Shown here: positions 1-5,702 of the stretch, one piece after another | How positions within the stretch are numbered: the stretch's first letter is position 1 | Layout of the letters: the number at the start of each line of letters is the position of its first letter | Source: Lysobacteraceae bacterium | Lineage (GTDB): Bacteria; Pseudomonadota; Gammaproteobacteria; Xanthomonadales; Wenzhouxiangellaceae | NCBI GenBank assembly: GCA_020201235.1 | Contig: JAIVHD010000264.1 | Span: 1-6,039, forward strand | Length of the DNA: 6,039 bases | Direction: 5' to 3' | Translations under genes and position numbers: made by a program | The notes under the pieces: model-generated | Told to the model about the DNA's origin: nothing | The model's input: only the letters and a program-made list of their open reading frames with translations | The model's database searches: none

Positions 1-183
1 GACCAGGCCGGCGTCGTCGTCTCCCAGGTCGTTGAGCGTGCGAATCTTGCGTTTTGGAATGATCAATACGTGCACCGGGGCCTGCGGATTGACATCGCGA
101 AACGCTAGCAGCTCCTCGGTTTCAAAAACGACATCGGCCGGAATTTCGCGACGCACGATTTTTTCGAACAGGTCTTCGGACAT
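1..183 (-). CDS. hinT: HIT (histidine triad) family protein, HinT-like, N-terminal part
   Basis: The 61 visible residues begin MSEDLFEKIVRREIPADVVF and continue through a DVNPQAPVHVLIIPKR stretch. This matches the N-terminal half of bacterial HinT (E. coli has IFSKIIRREIPSDIVY and DISPQAPTHILIIP). HinT-type proteins are small cytosolic dimers that hydrolyse adenosine phosphoramidates and aminoacyl-adenylates. The catalytic HxHxHxx triad lies in the C-terminal half, which is beyond the left window edge and cannot be checked. The start at 183 is supported by AAAGGAAA (complement of 191-198), with an AGGA core about 9 nt upstream of the ATG. The gene lies 123 bp downstream of the SDR gene on the same strand and probably has its own promoter in that gap. 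The family call is firm. The exact HinT assignment, as opposed to another HIT subfamily, is likely but rests on half the protein. Confidence 0.9.
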   Translation of the reverse strand, partial: MSEDLFEKIVRREIPADVVFETEELLAFRDVNPQAPVHVLIIPKRKIRTLNDLGDDDAGLV

Positions 184-215
184 GATTGCTTTTCCTTTGG
201 GGGTTTAACCCGCCA

Positions 216-224
216 ACAATAGCA
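216..224 (-). promoter_or_regulatory. Candidate extended -10 promoter for the HIT gene
   Basis: On the minus strand the sequence reads TGCTATTGT, an extended -10 (TGn followed by TATTGT, 4 of 6 to consensus), which would place the start of transcription about 25 nt before the HIT ATG. No good -35 lies 16-18 nt upstream, as is common for extended -10 promoters. A perfect 11-bp inverted repeat, GGGTTTAACCC (201-211), sits at or just after the predicted transcription start and before the ribosome site; it could be an operator or chance. The rest of the gap between the HIT and SDR genes (184-306) shows no other gene or terminator. Confidence 0.35.
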
Positions 225-306
225 AATGGGACAGACGGGATGCATGCTGCAAAAGCGACCCGGCAGACGTCGGAGAACCGGATTGATGCTCGACCCGCAA
301 GTCCGG

Positions 307-984
307 TCAGGGGCCCGAAACGAGGTCGAGCACCTTGCGGGCCGCCTCCTGGGCCGTCGGCAGCTGGTCCGGCGGCTCGGCTGGCCAGGCGCGGCTGCGC
401 AGCGGGCTGTAGAATGCGCCGGGATCAATCACGTCAACTCCAGGATGATCGCCGGCACATTCGGCGGCCAGTATCGCGGCCAGCGCCGTCCGTCCGGCCT
501 GCGCGACGCCGTAGGCACCCCAATAGGCTTTCTGTCTCGCCTGCGGGTCGTCGCTGATCCACACAATCCGGCTGCCCGGCGTCGCCCGCATCAGCGCAAG
601 CAGCGATTGGGTCAGCAAAAATGGACCAGTCAGCCCGGCCTGCAGGATCTGCATCCATTCGTCGGCAGGGTGATGTTCCAGCGGTCGAAGCGCATGGAAA
701 TCAGCCGCGGCGTGGACCAGCACATCCAGGCGCCCGAATTCGCGCTCGAGCGATTCGGCCAGCTCGGCGAAGGACTCAGGACCGGCACCCGCAAGATCCA
801 GCGGCACGATCAGCGGCGCCGGCCCGTCAGCGGCCAGGCGATCGTGCAGGCGCTCCAGGGCCGGGCGGTTGCGGTCGATCGCGACACAATCCCAGCCGCG
901 ACCCATGCATTGCCCGACCAGCGCCGAACCCAGCGCACCGGCCGCGCCGGTCACGAGCGCCAGTTTGTTGTTCGATTCAGTCAT
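307..984 (-). CDS. Short-chain dehydrogenase/reductase-fold protein with degenerate catalytic site
   Basis: This 225-aa protein has the SDR Rossmann order. A glycine-rich TGAAGALG loop lies at residues 12-19 after LALV, an Asp at 37 ends strand 2 (suggesting NAD over NADP), HAAAD at 91-95 stands where NNAG is usual, and DPG lies at 187-189. It resembles E. coli YciK around the active site (WGAY here, WGAY in YciK). Tyr158 is present, but the YxxxK Lys is Gln162 (YGVAQ), the position 13 residues before Tyr is Asp145 (Ser144 is one residue off), and the helix-4 Asn aligns to Gly117. The protein also ends about 25 residues earlier than YciK, lacking the usual C-terminal segment. Dinucleotide binding looks possible; ordinary SDR oxidoreduction looks doubtful. 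The start at 984 has only a weak GAGA upstream. SDR membership is firm; function is unknown. Confidence 0.88.
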   Translation of the reverse strand: MTESNNKLALVTGAAGALGSALVGQCMGRGWDCVAIDRNRPALERLHDRLAADGPAPLIVPLDLAGAGPESFAELAESLEREFGRLDVLVHAAADFHALRPLEHHPADEWMQILQAGLTGPFLLTQSLLALMRATPGSRIVWISDDPQARQKAYWGAYGVAQAGRTALAAILAAECAGDHPGVDVIDPGAFYSPLRSRAWPAEPPDQLPTAQEAARKVLDLVSGP

Positions 985-1055
985 TTGTCAACATCTCTTG
1001 CAGGAATCCATCATCATGACCACATTATCCCCAAGATCACCGGCGCAAGGTTGCC
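985..1055. promoter_or_regulatory. Divergent promoter region between the SDR and FmdB-type genes
   Basis: This 71-bp gap separates two divergently transcribed genes and must hold both leaders. Reading the minus strand, GATAAT (complement of 1024-1029) is a 5-of-6 -10 box giving a leader of about 33 nt for the SDR gene, but no good -35 is visible. The overlapping plus-strand CATTAT (1023-1028) is a weaker -10 for the FmdB-type gene; the nearest TTG-type -35 (TTGCAG, 998-1003) gives a poor 19-nt spacer. If both are used, the two promoters share the same few bases and would be mutually exclusive. Confidence 0.35.
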
Positions 1056-1343
1056 ATGCCCTTTTACGAATACATCTGCGACCGCTCCACCGGCTGCGCG
1101 CACTGTCGCGACGGCTTTACCGTGCTTCAGCGGCTGAACGATGAAACCCTGCCGTGCTGCCCGAACTGCGACGAGCCGGTACGCCGGGTCATTTCGCCAC
1201 CACACGTGGTTTCAGGCAAGGCCCACCAGTTGCGTGAATCGAGCATCGAGAAGGCCGGGTTTACGCAATACAAGAAAGTCGGCAAGGGCGTGTATGAAAA
1301 AACCGCAGGCAAGGGACCCGGGATCATCAAGGGCGAATCATGA
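1056..1343 (+). CDS. FmdB-type zinc-ribbon protein
   Basis: A 95-aa protein beginning MPFYEYIC, the hallmark start of the FmdB/CxxC_CXXC_SSSS family of small putative regulatory proteins. Two CxxC knuckles are visible, C14-AH-C17 and C35-PN-C38, separated by GFTVLQRLND and followed by PVRRVIS; together they would hold one zinc. A six-residue stretch (CDRSTG) sits between YEYI and the first knuckle and adds Cys8; Cys34 is also extra. The C-terminal GFTQYKKVGKGVYEKTAGKG resembles the tail of the subfamily that carries this insertion. The biochemical role of the family is not established; the name comes from a linkage to formamidase/amidase genes. The start at 1056 has CAAGG 5 nt upstream. It precedes parE on the same strand with a 231-bp gap, so co-transcription is possible but not shown. 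Confidence 0.88.
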   Translation: MPFYEYICDRSTGCAHCRDGFTVLQRLNDETLPCCPNCDEPVRRVISPPHVVSGKAHQLRESSIEKAGFTQYKKVGKGVYEKTAGKGPGIIKGES

Positions 1344-1574
1344 CCAAGCCCGGCGCGGCCGGTAACTTTTGGCCATGCAACTGCAGGGGATTTTGGCTTT
1401 TCGTCGCAAAATGGATGACCCGGCTTAAAACGACCGATCCAGCACCGGACTGCGCGGATCTGCTTTCGGTCAAAAATCCGAAATTTCAACCGGTTCCCAG
1501 CCGCTTTGGGACAACATCATCCGCATCCAGTGAGGCCCGGCGGGCTTCCATACCGAATAGGACCTTGAATTGAT
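1344..1574 (+). other. Gap between the FmdB-type gene and parE (parE leader)
   Basis: Apart from the weak hairpin at 1350-1370 I see no RNA gene or recognised motif, and no convincing -35/-10 pair. The parE ribosome site is probably AGGA at 1559-1562, 12 nt before the ATG, a longer spacing than usual. A 77-codon frame (1340-1573) runs through the whole gap: its ATG overlaps the FmdB-type stop (ATGA) and its TGA is one base before the parE ATG. Its product resembles nothing I know and uses several codons rare in the neighbours (AGG twice, GGA, ATA), so I treat it as leader sequence, not as a gene. Confidence 0.4.
1350..1370 (+). terminator. Weak terminator-like hairpin after the FmdB-type gene
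   Basis: Seven bases after the stop codon, CCGGC-GCG-GCCGG forms a five-pair GC stem with a three-base loop (1350-1362), followed by TAACTTTT. The stem is short and the T run interrupted, so it may only attenuate or may be chance in GC-rich DNA. Confidence 0.25.
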
Positions 1575-3464
1575 ATGAGCCGTGACTATCAAGCCTCCGA
1601 CATCGAAGTACTGCAGGGCCTGGAGCCGGTGCGACGCCGGCCCGGCATGTATACCGACACGACCCGACCCAATCATCTGGTTGCCGAAGTCGTCGACAAC
1701 TCGGTCGACGAAGCGCTGGCCGGCCATGCCCGTAATATCGAGGTTACCTTGCACGGCGACGGCTCGGTCTCGGTCGCCGACGACGGCCGCGGTATGCCGG
1801 TCGACCCGCACCCGGAGCACAAACTGCCCGGGGTCGAGCTGATCTTTACGCGGCTGCACGCTGGCGGCAAGTTTTCCGGAAAAAACTACAAGTTTGCGGG
1901 TGGACTGCACGGCGTCGGCGTTTCCGTGGTCAACGCCCTGTCCCGCCGCCTTGACTGCCAAATCAAACGCGGCGGCCGCGAATATTCAACGGCGTTCGAG
2001 CACGGCGAGACCGTCGAGCCACTGCATGAAACCGGCGAGGTCGGCAAGCGCAACACAGGCACCCGGATTCGTTTCTGGCCGGACAACAGCTACTTCGACT
2101 CGCCCAACATTTCGCGTGTCCGATTGATCCACCTGCTTCGGGCCAAGGCCATCCTGTGTCCCGGTCTGCGCATCAAGCTCGATGACGAAACCACCGACGA
2201 CCCTCAGGAATGGTACTTCGAGGACGGTCTGACCGACTATCTGACCGAGTCGCTCCAGCAGGTTGAGCGAACACCACAGGACCCATTCGTCGGTGAATTC
2301 AGCGGCGAGGATGCCGAGGCGTCGTGGGCGCTATGCTGGGTTCCCGAAGGCGAACTGGTCCAGGAAAGCTATGTCAACCTCATCCCCACAGCCCAGGGCG
2401 GGACACATGTCAACGGCCTGCGTTCCGGCCTGATCGAGGCCCTGCGCGAGTTCTGCGAAATCCGCAGCCTGCTGCCACGCGGCGTGCGGCTGGCCCCGGA
2501 AGATGCCTGGGAAAGACTCAGTTTCGTGGTCTCGATCAAGTTGCGCGAGGCGCAGTTCTCAGGCCAAACCAAGGAACGTCTGTCGTCGCGCGAGGCCTCG
2601 AGTTTTGTCTCGGGACTCGTCAAGGACGCGTTCTCGCTTTGGCTCAACCGCAACACCAGCGATGGCGAGGCGATTGCGAAACTGGCAATCGACAATGCGC
2701 TGAAGCGGTCAAAACAACGCAAGCAAGTAGCCCGGCGCAAAGTCACCAGCGGACCGGCGCTGCCCGGCAAGCTGGCCGACTGCGCCTCGACCGATCTCGA
2801 GGAGACCGAGTTGTTCCTGGTCGAGGGCGATTCGGCCGGCGGTAGTGCCAAGCAGGCGCGCAATCGTGAGTTCCAGGCCATCATGCCGCTGCGCGGAAAA
2901 ATACTCAATACCTGGGAAACCGACTCGGATCGGGTCCTGGCCTCGCAGGAAATCCATGATCTGGCGGTCGCCGTCGGGGTCGACCCGGGCTCCAGCGATC
3001 TGACCAAGCTGCGCTATGGCAAGATCATCGTGCTGGCCGACGCCGATTCCGACGGGCTGCACATCGCAACACTGCTGTCGGCCCTGTTTTTGCGCCATTT
3101 CCGGGCACTGGTCGATGACGGACGGATCTTCATCGCGATGCCGCCGCTGTATCGCATCGATGTCGGAAAAAAAACCTTCTACGCCCTCGATTCAGCCGAG
3201 CGCACCGGCATCCTGGCCCGTGTCCAGGCTGAGAACCTGACCGGAAAGATCAATGAAACCCGGTTCAAGGGCTTAGGCGAGATGAATCCGCTGCAACTGC
3301 GCGAATCGACCATCGACCCGGATTCACGCCGGCTGCTGCAACTGACCGTTGAAGACGAGGCCGGCACCTATGAACTGATGGACATGCTGCTTGCCAGGAA
3401 GCGCGCCGCCGACCGTCGGGCGTGGCTCGAAACCCGCGGCAACTTGGCAGAAGTGATCGTGTGA
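1575..3464 (+). CDS. parE: DNA topoisomerase IV subunit B (ParE)
   Basis: ParE is the ATPase subunit of topoisomerase IV; with ParC it decatenates replicated chromosomes and relaxes supercoils in the cytoplasm. At 629 aa it matches E. coli ParE (630) and lacks the long insertion of gammaproteobacterial GyrB. The GHKL ATPase domain shows Glu38 and Asn42 in AEVVDNSVDEALAG, DDGRGMP from Asp69, and GGLHGVG at 109-115. The transducer carries the QTK loop with Lys333. The TOPRIM domain has EGDSAGGSAKQ (Glu417), PLRGKILN (438-445) and DADSDG (489-494), the last in the ParE form, not the GyrB DADVDG form. The C-terminal RFKGLGEMNP and LLARKRAADRR segments are intact. No key residue is missing and no frameshift is seen. 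parC is not in the window. A 322-bp gap follows, so it probably ends its transcription unit. Confidence 0.97.
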   Translation: MSRDYQASDIEVLQGLEPVRRRPGMYTDTTRPNHLVAEVVDNSVDEALAGHARNIEVTLHGDGSVSVADDGRGMPVDPHPEHKLPGVELIFTRLHAGGKFSGKNYKFAGGLHGVGVSVVNALSRRLDCQIKRGGREYSTAFEHGETVEPLHETGEVGKRNTGTRIRFWPDNSYFDSPNISRVRLIHLLRAKAILCPGLRIKLDDETTDDPQEWYFEDGLTDYLTESLQQVERTPQDPFVGEFSGEDAEASWALCWVPEGELVQESYVNLIPTAQGGTHVNGLRSGLIEALREFCEIRSLLPRGVRLAPEDAWERLSFVVSIKLREAQFSGQTKERLSSREASSFVSGLVKDAFSLWLNRNTSDGEAIAKLAIDNALKRSKQRKQVARRKVTSGPALPGKLADCASTDLEETELFLVEGDSAGGSAKQARNREFQAIMPLRGKILNTWETDSDRVLASQEIHDLAVAVGVDPGSSDLTKLRYGKIIVLADADSDGLHIATLLSALFLRHFRALVDDGRIFIAMPPLYRIDVGKKTFYALDSAERTGILARVQAENLTGKINETRFKGLGEMNPLQLRESTIDPDSRRLLQLTVEDEAGTYELMDMLLARKRAADRRAWLETRGNLAEVIV

Positions 3465-3650
3465 TGTGGTTTGAGATCGCCGGCTCAGCCCGCCGTCACG
3501 AGGTGCTGCCAGGTGCCGTGACCGGAGCGTTTGGCGACCGAGCGCAGCCCAAGCGTACTCGCACGACTGTTGGAGAACGACGGGGCGAGGATGCGTGACC
3601 GGGTGAAATGCCGCAGACGCGGGGCATATCGGGGCCACAGTCGGTGGATG

Positions 3651-3679
3651 GTGAATAAGGCGGGCGCAGAGGCTATACT
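3651..3679 (+). promoter_or_regulatory. Candidate promoter for the DUF6789-like gene
   Basis: TATACT (3674-3679) matches the sigma-70 -10 consensus at 5 of 6. With a 17-nt spacer the -35 would be GTGAAT (3651-3656), only 3 of 6. Transcription would start near 3686, giving a leader of about 100 nt that includes the TTTCGCGAAA palindrome. Confidence 0.35.
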
Positions 3680-3714
3680 GGAGATTCGCGGGATCGGCAG
3701 CAAATGCCTTGATA

Positions 3715-3724
3715 TTTCGCGAAA
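3715..3724. repeat. Perfect palindrome TTTCGCGAAA in the leader
   Basis: A 10-bp perfect palindrome lies about 30 nt downstream of the inferred transcription start and about 60 nt upstream of the membrane-protein ATG. It could be a repressor operator half-site pair or a chance feature; no second copy is seen nearby. Confidence 0.4.
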
Positions 3725-3786
3725 ATCCGACCCGGACGATCGAGCACAAATCCGGGCTACAAAATAACGCTACGGGGTACACGAAC

Positions 3787-4209
3787 ATGAACAATAATCT
3801 ACGCGGGCTCGTTGCCGGCCTGATTGCAACCATCGTACTGTCCATCCTGATGATACTGAAGGGCATGATGGGCCTAATGCCGGAGTTAAACGTCATCGCA
3901 ATGCTGGCCGGACAGATGGGCGGCAATGTCATGATGGGTTGGGTTGCGCATTTTGTCGTCGGCGCAATCCTCTACGGCTTGGCCTTTGCCAATCTCAGGG
4001 GCATGCTGCCGGGCGGATCGGACACCGTCAAGGGCATCGTGCTGGGCATCCTCGGCTGGCTGGTGATGATGGTGGTGATGATGCCGATGATCGGTGCTGG
4101 TCTTTTTGCGCTTGACATGGGTGCGATGGCCACGATGGCGACTCTGGTCCTGCACGTGATTTTTGGTGCGGTGCTGGGGTTTTCCTACAGCAAACTCGGT
4201 GCCGATTGA
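3787..4209 (+). CDS. Met-rich four-helix membrane protein, DUF6789-like
   Basis: This 140-aa protein is almost all hydrophobic, with four likely membrane helices at about residues 7-25, 50-70, 82-108 and 112-133. The pattern GLVAGLIATIVLSILM, then GMMGLMPELNVIAMLA, then GWVAHFVVGAILYGLAFA fits my recollection of the uncharacterised DUF6789 family; this is from memory and moderately certain. Function is unknown. Methionine is unusually frequent (18 of 140), clustered in GMMGLM, MGGNVMMGW, VMMVVMMPM and MGAMATM, with intramembrane-looking His55 and His123. I chose the start at 3787, giving MNNNLRGLVAG: the frame extends upstream to 3709, but that extension is polar and unlike the family, and the only ribosome-like site before 3787 is a weak GGGG. 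It converges on the 4466-4879 gene. Confidence 0.82.
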   Translation: MNNNLRGLVAGLIATIVLSILMILKGMMGLMPELNVIAMLAGQMGGNVMMGWVAHFVVGAILYGLAFANLRGMLPGGSDTVKGIVLGILGWLVMMVVMMPMIGAGLFALDMGAMATMATLVLHVIFGAVLGFSYSKLGAD

Positions 4210-4359
4210 GCCCGTTTTCAGCCCGTAATTTGGCCCTGCCTCAGTCGCCAGATCGCTGTCAGGGGCTGCCGCCAGAGCCTGCCCGGGACTTGATCAGCAA
4301 GGCCGTGGCAGCACATCAGTGGGCGGACTGGTAAATAAGACGGGTTGATGCCCAACAGC

Positions 4360-4396
4360 AAAAAGGCCCCGGAAAAAATCCCGGGGCCTTCTTCTT
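4360..4396. terminator. Strong bidirectional intrinsic terminator
   Basis: AAGGCCCCGG (4363-4372) and CCGGGGCCTT (4381-4390) form a perfect ten-pair stem around an eight-base loop. On the minus strand the stem runs into a TTTTT tract, a classic terminator for the 4466-4879 gene, whose stop is 75 nt away. On the plus strand it is followed by CTTCTT, weaker but usable, and would end transcription from the DUF6789-like gene 150 bp upstream. The interval 4210-4359 shows no gene or other motif I can support. Confidence 0.9.
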
Positions 4397-4465
4397 GCGC
4401 CACTACCTCTCCTGTAGCCGTTTCAGGATACCGAAGATCGGTGTTCGAATCAATGCCGCCGCGTA

Positions 4466-4879
4466 TCAGAAACCAAAGTGAAGCGCGATACCGGCTGGAT
4501 AATACGAGCGTGAGTGCCGGCGCGATCGGGCATGGCCGTAATGCCGGCTGCGGTTATACGACGGCGCGCTGCGGTATCCATGACCATGGCTGCCACGATA
4601 TCCCTTGTGGTATGACCGACCGTGACCATAATTTCCACTGCGGTAAGATGGCGCTCGATAGCCCTTGTGCCCGTCATAGCTACGATGGCTGCCACGATAG
4701 CCGCTGCGGTGGCTGCCACGATAGCCGCTGCGATAACCATCATGCCGGTACGAGTGCGCGGGCGCCTCGTGGTGTACCGAGTAACCGTGCCTGGAGCCGT
4801 GCCCGTCGGCCTGTGCGACGCTGGAAACCGCCAGAGCCAACAGCGCAGGAGCTAAAAAACCAATCCGTTTCGTCCGCAT
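4466..4879 (-). CDS. Secreted His/Tyr/Arg/Gly/Ser-rich low-complexity protein
   Basis: I do not recognise a named family. The 137-aa product starts MRTKRIGFLAPALLALAVSS, a Sec signal peptide with a basic end, a hydrophobic core and an A-Q-A cleavage site at residues 22-24. By my count, about four fifths of the 113-residue mature chain is Gly, Arg, Ser, His or Tyr (17 His, 16 Tyr, 18 Arg), with no Cys or Trp. It has imperfect repeats including two tandem SGYRGSHR units (51-66). The end, PAGIALHFGF, alternates hydrophobic residues and finishes in Phe, like the terminal strand of outer-membrane proteins. A perfect AAGGAGG 5 nt before the ATG fixes the start and suggests strong translation; a strong terminator follows. 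The product is probably periplasmic or cell-surface; metal or polyanion binding is conceivable from composition only. Confidence 0.85.
   Translation of the reverse strand: MRTKRIGFLAPALLALAVSSVAQADGHGSRHGYSVHHEAPAHSYRHDGYRSGYRGSHRSGYRGSHRSYDGHKGYRAPSYRSGNYGHGRSYHKGYRGSHGHGYRSAPSYNRSRHYGHARSRRHSRSYYPAGIALHFGF
4687..4734 (-). repeat. Two tandem 24-bp repeats within the secreted-protein gene
   Basis: Units at 4687-4710 and 4711-4734 are identical in 23 of 24 bases. Each is eight codons and encodes SGYRGSHR in phase, so gain or loss of a unit keeps the frame. A more diverged copy (GYRGSHGH in the protein) lies near 4580-4604. Confidence 0.9.
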
Positions 4880-4884
4880 ATCAA

Positions 4885-4891
4885 CCTCCTT
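4885..4891 (-). promoter_or_regulatory. Consensus ribosome binding site for the secreted-protein gene
   Basis: The minus strand reads AAGGAGG followed by five bases and ATG, a full anti-16S match at good spacing. It selects the start at 4879 over the in-frame upstream ATG at 5065, which would remove the signal peptide from the N-terminus. The 66-bp divergent gap (4880-4945) must also hold promoters for both flanking genes, but no -35/-10 pair stands out. Confidence 0.85.
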
Positions 4892-4945
4892 GGTGTGTGC
4901 TGACGGGTACACTCTATCGAACTTGCCTGAACAAGGACTGAATCC

Positions 4946-5701
4946 ATGCTGGAGATCCACAATCACGGCGACGGCGTGCGCGAACTGCGCCTGGCCCGCC
5001 CGCCGGTCAATGCGCTCAACCCGGAAATGCTCGAGACCCTGCTCGAAGCCGTGCAGTCGGCCCAAACCGATGGCACCCGCGCCGCGCTGCTGTCCGGTAC
5101 GGCGGGGCTGTTTTCGGCCGGCCTCGACGTCCCGGAGTTACTCCGGCTTGACCGCGCCGGCATCAAGAATTTCTGGACCACGCTGTTTGCGCTGCTCGCG
5201 GCACTGGCCAGAAGCCCGATTCCGATTGCCACGGCAATCACCGGCCACAGCCCGGCCGGCGGCACGGTCATCGCCATGTTCAGCGATTACCGGGTCCAGG
5301 CCGATGGCGATTACAAACTGGGTCTAAACGAGGTGCAGGTCGGGCTGGTCGTGCCGCCGGTCATCCACCGGGCGCTGGTCCGGCTGATCGGTGCCTACCC
5401 GGCCGAGCGCCATCTCGTCGCCGGACAGATGATCAGCGTGCAGCACGCGCTGGAAATCGGGCTGGTCGACGAACTTCAGCCAGCCGAGCAAACCATTGGC
5501 CGCGCAATCCAATGGTGCCGAGCCCAGCTGGCCTTGCCGCAACACGCCATGCTCGCCACGCGCGCACTGTGCCGCGCCGACCTGGGCGCGCTATTTGACG
5601 ACCCCCAGGCGCTGGACATCGACGGCTTTGCGGATTTCTGGTTGCGCGACGAAACTCAGGCAACGCTCAAGGCAATGGTCGAAAAGCTTAAAAAGAAATG
5701 A
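4946..5701 (+). CDS. Enoyl-CoA hydratase/isomerase family protein, probable delta3,delta2-enoyl-CoA isomerase
   Basis: This 251-aa crotonase-fold protein most resembles the delta3,delta2-enoyl-CoA isomerase (ECI1/DCI) branch. It shows RPPVNALNPEML (18-29), GLFSAGLDVPEL (54-65), ITGHSPAGG (98-106) and YKLGLNEVQVGLVVPP (123-138); human ECI1 has FSAGLDL, CPAGG and IGLNETQLGI at the same places. FSAGLD and PAGG supply the oxyanion-hole backbone amides, and Glu129 in the GLNE motif matches the isomerase catalytic Glu. The reaction moves a 3-enoyl double bond to the 2-trans position so that unsaturated fatty acids can enter beta-oxidation. The C-terminal helices end in KLKKK. The start at 4946 has AAGGA 8 nt upstream. 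No other beta-oxidation gene is adjacent, so it is likely a stand-alone gene. Isomerase versus another crotonase activity is inferred from the motifs. Confidence 0.9.
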   Translation: MLEIHNHGDGVRELRLARPPVNALNPEMLETLLEAVQSAQTDGTRAALLSGTAGLFSAGLDVPELLRLDRAGIKNFWTTLFALLAALARSPIPIATAITGHSPAGGTVIAMFSDYRVQADGDYKLGLNEVQVGLVVPPVIHRALVRLIGAYPAERHLVAGQMISVQHALEIGLVDELQPAEQTIGRAIQWCRAQLALPQHAMLATRALCRADLGALFDDPQALDIDGFADFWLRDETQATLKAMVEKLKKK

Positions 5702-5702
5702 C

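Larger units (their letters stand above)
3465..3786. other. Non-coding gap between parE and the DUF6789-like gene
   Basis: This 322-bp stretch contains no gene I can support. A 44-codon frame starts at 3464, its ATG sharing one base with the parE TGA, and a 78-codon frame spans 3531-3767; neither has a recognisable product or a good ribosome site. A GTCACG...CGTGAC inverted repeat (3495-3500 / 3517-3522) with a 16-base loop follows parE but has no T run, so no intrinsic terminator is evident. The right half holds a candidate promoter and a perfect palindrome, annotated separately. Confidence 0.5.

Noticed and set aside
226..1137. 303-codon plus-strand open frame covering the SDR gene
   Set aside because: It is longer than the SDR frame but its translation is Arg/Gln-rich with no family resemblance; it is an antisense shadow of a GC-rich gene with clear SDR homology.
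2835..2914. Possible quinolone-resistance substitutions in ParE (Asn430; Arg440 in PLRGK)
   Set aside because: GyrB naturally has Asn at the position of Asn430, and Arg/Lys exchange at PLRGK is common in ParE as I recall it; there is no evidence of an acquired mutation.
3531..3767. 78-codon frame after parE
   Set aside because: No recognisable product, no ribosome site, and the candidate promoter lies inside it.
4218..4403. 61-codon minus-strand frame downstream of the membrane-protein gene
   Set aside because: It begins on the far side of the strong terminator and reads through its stem; no homology is apparent.
4345..4941. Plus-strand frame encoding a Cys/His-rich, metallothionein-like protein (CHDSRCGGCHDSRC)
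   Set aside because: It starts with TTG just ahead of the terminator hairpin and runs through it, has no ribosome site, and is the complement of the secreted repeat protein, which has a signal peptide, a consensus ribosome site and a terminator.
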